Assembly (NCBI RefSeq): GCF_010550245.1
Contig: NZ_JAAGLU010000011.1
Location: 62,001-126,000, forward strand
DNA from: Streptomyces sp. SID12501
GTDB lineage: Bacteria; Actinomycetota; Actinomycetes; Streptomycetales; Streptomycetaceae
DNA length: 64,000 bases
Reading direction: 5' to 3'
The position numbers and the translations under genes were made by a program. Shown here one piece after another: positions 61,691 through 64,000 of this stretch; positions within the stretch are counted from its first letter, which is position 1, and each line of letters begins with the position of its first letter. Under the pieces are notes generated by a model that was not told the origin of the DNA, did no database searches, and was given only the letters and a program-made list of their open reading frames with translations.

Positions 61691-62785
61691 CTACTCCCCC
61701 ACTTCGCCGTAGGCGGCGAGGAGGACGGCCGGATCGGGTCCTTCCAGGACGGTCGGCTTGGCCAGTCCGTCCAGGACGATGAACCGCAGCAGGTCGCCCC
61801 GGGACTTCTTGTCGAGCTTCATGTTCTCCAGCAGCTTGGGCCACTGGTCGTACCGGTAGTGCAGCGGCAGACCCACGGACTCCAGGACCGTGCGGTGCCG
61901 GTCTGCCGTCGCGTCGTCCAACCGGCCCGCGAGGCGGCCCAGTTCGGCCGCGAAGTGCATGCCGACGGAGACGGCCGCGCCGTGCCGCCACTGGTAACGC
62001 TCGTTCTTCTCGATGGCGTGCGCGAGCGTGTGCCCGTAGTTGAGGATCTCCCGCAGGCCCGACTCCTTCAGGTCCGAGGAGACGACCTCCGCCTTCACCT
62101 TGATCGACCGCTCGATCAGCTCGGCGGTGTGCGGCCCTGCCGGGCTGCGGGCGGCCTGCGGGTCGGACTCGATCAGCTCCAGGATCGCCGGGTCGGCGAT
62201 GAAACCGGCCTTGATGATCTCCGCGAGCCCGGACACGTAGTCGTTGACCGGGAGCGAGTCCAGCGCGGCCAGGTCGCACAGCACACCGGCGGGCGGGTGG
62301 AAGGAGCCGACGAGGTTCTTGCCCTCGGCGGTGTTGATGCCGGTCTTGCCGCCGACCGCCGCGTCCACCATCGCGAGGACCGTCGTCGGGATCGCGATCC
62401 AGCGCACCCCGCGCAGCCAGGTCGCGGCCACGAAGCCGGCCAGGTCGGTGGTCGCCCCGCCGCCGACACCGACGATGACGTCGGTGCGGGTGAAGTTGGA
62501 CTGGCCCAGTGCCTTCCAGCAGTAGGCCGCCACCTCCGCGGTCTTGGCCTCCTCCGCGTTCGGCACCTGGATGGCGACCGTCTCGAAGCCCTGGCCCGCC
62601 AGGTCGGCGCGCAGCGCCTCACCGGTCTCCGCGAGCGCCTCGGGGTGGATCACCGCGACCCGCTTCGTCCTGGGCCCGATCAGCCCGCCCAGCTCCTCCA
62701 GGAGTTGGCGGCCGATCAGGACCTCGTACGGGTCGCTGCCCGCCGTGCCTCCGACCTGGATCCGCGTCACTGCCTCGCTGCTCAT
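61691..62785 (-). CDS. aroB: 3-dehydroquinate synthase
   Basis: Second step of the shikimate pathway; NAD- and metal-dependent. The 364 residues show VIVGVGGGATTDLAGFVAAT, IPTTVLAMVDAAVGGKTGIN, LREILNYGHTLAHAIEKNER (His ligands) and WRHGAAVSVGMHFAAELGRL. ATG 62785 overlaps the aroK stop by four bases, closing the aroC-aroK-aroB unit. Confidence 0.96.
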   Translation of the reverse strand: MSSEAVTRIQVGGTAGSDPYEVLIGRQLLEELGGLIGPRTKRVAVIHPEALAETGEALRADLAGQGFETVAIQVPNAEEAKTAEVAAYCWKALGQSNFTRTDVIVGVGGGATTDLAGFVAATWLRGVRWIAIPTTVLAMVDAAVGGKTGINTAEGKNLVGSFHPPAGVLCDLAALDSLPVNDYVSGLAEIIKAGFIADPAILELIESDPQAARSPAGPHTAELIERSIKVKAEVVSSDLKESGLREILNYGHTLAHAIEKNERYQWRHGAAVSVGMHFAAELGRLAGRLDDATADRHRTVLESVGLPLHYRYDQWPKLLENMKLDKKSRGDLLRFIVLDGLAKPTVLEGPDPAVLLAAYGEVGE

Positions 62786-63297
62786 GCTGACTTCAACTCC
62801 AGTGCGTCCAGGACGGCTTGGGTGACCTCTTCGGGCGTGCGGCCATCGGTGGCGACGACCGCGTCGGCGACCTCCGTGTACAGGTGGCGACGGGCCTCCA
62901 TCAGCTCCCGCCACTGCCGGCGCGGATTGACCGCCAGCATGGGGCGGGCCGCGTTCAGGCCGGTGCGCTGGACCGCTTCATCGACGTCCATCGACAAATA
63001 GACGACCCGGTGCCCGGCCAGCAGCTCGCGGGTGTCCTCGTCGAGGATCGAGCCGCCGCCGAGGGCGAGTACGCCGTCGTGCTCGGCCAGTGCCCGCCGG
63101 ACCGCCTGCTTCTCGACGGCCCGGAACACCGGCTCACCCTCGTCGACGAAGATGTCGGCGATCGTGCGGCCCTGTTCGGCGACGATGTCGTCGTCGGTGT
63201 CCCGGTACGAGCAGTCGAGCCGCCCGGCCAGCAGCCGTCCGACGGTGGACTTGCCGACGCCCATCGGCCCGACCAGAACAATCTGCACCGCGCTCAC
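62782..63297 (-). CDS. aroK: Shikimate kinase
   Basis: Phosphorylates shikimate. The 171 residues include the P-loop VLVGPMGVGKSTVGRLLAGR, the shikimate-binding Asp in CSYRDTDDDIVAEQGRTIAD, FRAVEKQAVRRAL, GVLALGGGSILDEDTRELL and lid RPMLAVNPRRQWRELMEARR. GTG 63297 overlaps the aroC stop (GTGA). Confidence 0.95.
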   Translation of the reverse strand: MSAVQIVLVGPMGVGKSTVGRLLAGRLDCSYRDTDDDIVAEQGRTIADIFVDEGEPVFRAVEKQAVRRALAEHDGVLALGGGSILDEDTRELLAGHRVVYLSMDVDEAVQRTGLNAARPMLAVNPRRQWRELMEARRHLYTEVADAVVATDGRTPEEVTQAVLDALELKSA

Positions 63298-64000
63298 CGG
63301 ACGATCAGGTGTTCGAGGTAGGACTCCACATTGCGGCGCGTCTCGGGCACGCTGTCGCCGCCGAACTTCTCCACGACCGCGTCGGCCAGGACCAGGGCCA
63401 CCATCGCCTCGGCGACGATCCCGGCCGCCGGGACCGCACACACGTCGGAACGCTGGTGGTGGGCCTGGGTGGCCTCACCGGTGACCACGTCGACGGTCTG
63501 CAGGGCCCGCGGCACGGTCGCGATCGGCTTCATCGCCGCCCGTACGCGCAGCAGCTCACCTGTGGACAGGCCGCCCTCGGTGCCACCGGAACGGCCGGTC
63601 GCACGCCGGATGCCGTCGTCGGTGGGGACGATCTCGTCGTGCGCCTTCGAGCCCGGCACGCGCGCGAGGTCGAAGCCGTCGCCGACCTCGACGCCCTTGA
63701 TGGCCTGGATGCCCATCAGCGCGGCTGCCAACCGGGCGTCCAGGCGCCGGTCCCAGTGCACGTGCGAGCCCAGGCCCACGGGCACGCCGTACGCCAGCAC
63801 CTCGACCACACCACCGAGGGTGTCGCCGTCCTTGTGGGCCTGGTCGATCTCCGCGACCATCGCCTTCGACGCGTCGGCGTCCAGGCAACGCACCGGGTCC
63901 GCGTCCAGCTTCTCCACGTCGGAGGGCTTGGGGTAGACGCCGTAGGGGGCCTTCGCCGCTGCCAGTTCGACGACGTGCGAGACGATCTCGATCCCGGCAG
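63294..64000 (-). CDS. aroC: Chorismate synthase, C-terminal part (runs off the window)
   Basis: The last 235 residues of chorismate synthase; the 5' part lies beyond 64000. Visible are VYPKPSDVEKLDADPVRCLD, GDTLGGVVEVLAYGVPVGLG, ALMGIQAIKGVEVGDGFDLA, GRSGGTEGGLSTGELLRVRA and MKPIATVPRALQTVDVVTGE, which form the FMN- and EPSP-binding core. Converts EPSP to chorismate. Coupled by GTGA overlap to aroK. Confidence 0.96.
   Translation of the reverse strand, partial: AGIEIVSHVVELAAAKAPYGVYPKPSDVEKLDADPVRCLDADASKAMVAEIDQAHKDGDTLGGVVEVLAYGVPVGLGSHVHWDRRLDARLAAALMGIQAIKGVEVGDGFDLARVPGSKAHDEIVPTDDGIRRATGRSGGTEGGLSTGELLRVRAAMKPIATVPRALQTVDVVTGEATQAHHQRSDVCAVPAAGIVAEAMVALVLADAVVEKFGGDSVPETRRNVESYLEHLIVR

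Overview
The window is chromosomal DNA from a high-GC actinomycete, almost certainly a Streptomyces. Support comes from the strong G/C third-position bias, many GTG and TTG starts, ATGA/GTGA stop-start overlaps, the developmental regulator BldD, the actinobacterial nucleoid protein sIHF, an omega subunit of the Streptomyces type, a PriA without helicase motifs, and Streptomyces-type dispersed intergenic repeats. Gene order resembles what I recall of the S. coelicolor stretch around SCO1431-SCO1496; that is memory, not a search. No tRNA, rRNA, insertion sequence, prophage or CRISPR array was seen.

Positions 1-8,100 hold a partial TetR regulator, a 47-residue membrane protein, a Tat-exported C39-like peptidase, a uridine-kinase-like gene with a broken 5' end, a TPR/AAA+ ATPase and a pair of CNNM/CorC-type membrane proteins. 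From 13,300 down to 8,147 (minus strand) an FMN riboswitch heads a compact run ribE-ribM-ribBA-ribH-hisE-hisG-PH protein, joining riboflavin supply to two histidine genes. At 13,441-13,484 there is a chitinase-type promoter with no gene behind it.

Positions 13,550-34,000 are the accessory part: a ROK regulator divergent from an MFS exporter, a hot-dog thioesterase, a GH6 glucanase, a DUF5995 gene, an F420-type oxidoreductase, a davB/davA-like lysine oxidation pair, a HAD/endonuclease-phosphatase fusion, a small secreted protein, a four-gene ABC importer divergent from a GntR/HutC regulator, an Lrp regulator, guaB1, a barstar gene with the 3' scrap of its RNase, a SorC-type sugar regulator and rpe.

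Positions 34,276-64,000 are mostly housekeeping: an MMPL exporter, rsmB-fmt, priA, metK-coaBC-rpoZ-gmk-sIHF, the complete UMP pathway (pyrR-pyrB-pyrC-orf-carA-carB-pyrD-pyrF, minus strand) behind a PyrR-binding leader, bldD reading away from pyrR, then efp-nusB and aroC-aroK-aroB, with an M24 peptidase homologue and a P-loop protein between. Convergent gene ends are marked by long hairpins and, at several places, by one dispersed repeat family.

Most genes are recognisable. The most interesting leads are regulatory or relic structures: the orphan chitinase promoter, the RNase remnant coupled to barstar, the HAD-EEP fusion, the M24 homologue with altered metal ligands, short palindromes and tandem repeats before divergent or oxidoreductase genes, and the dispersed repeat with four copies in 64 kb.
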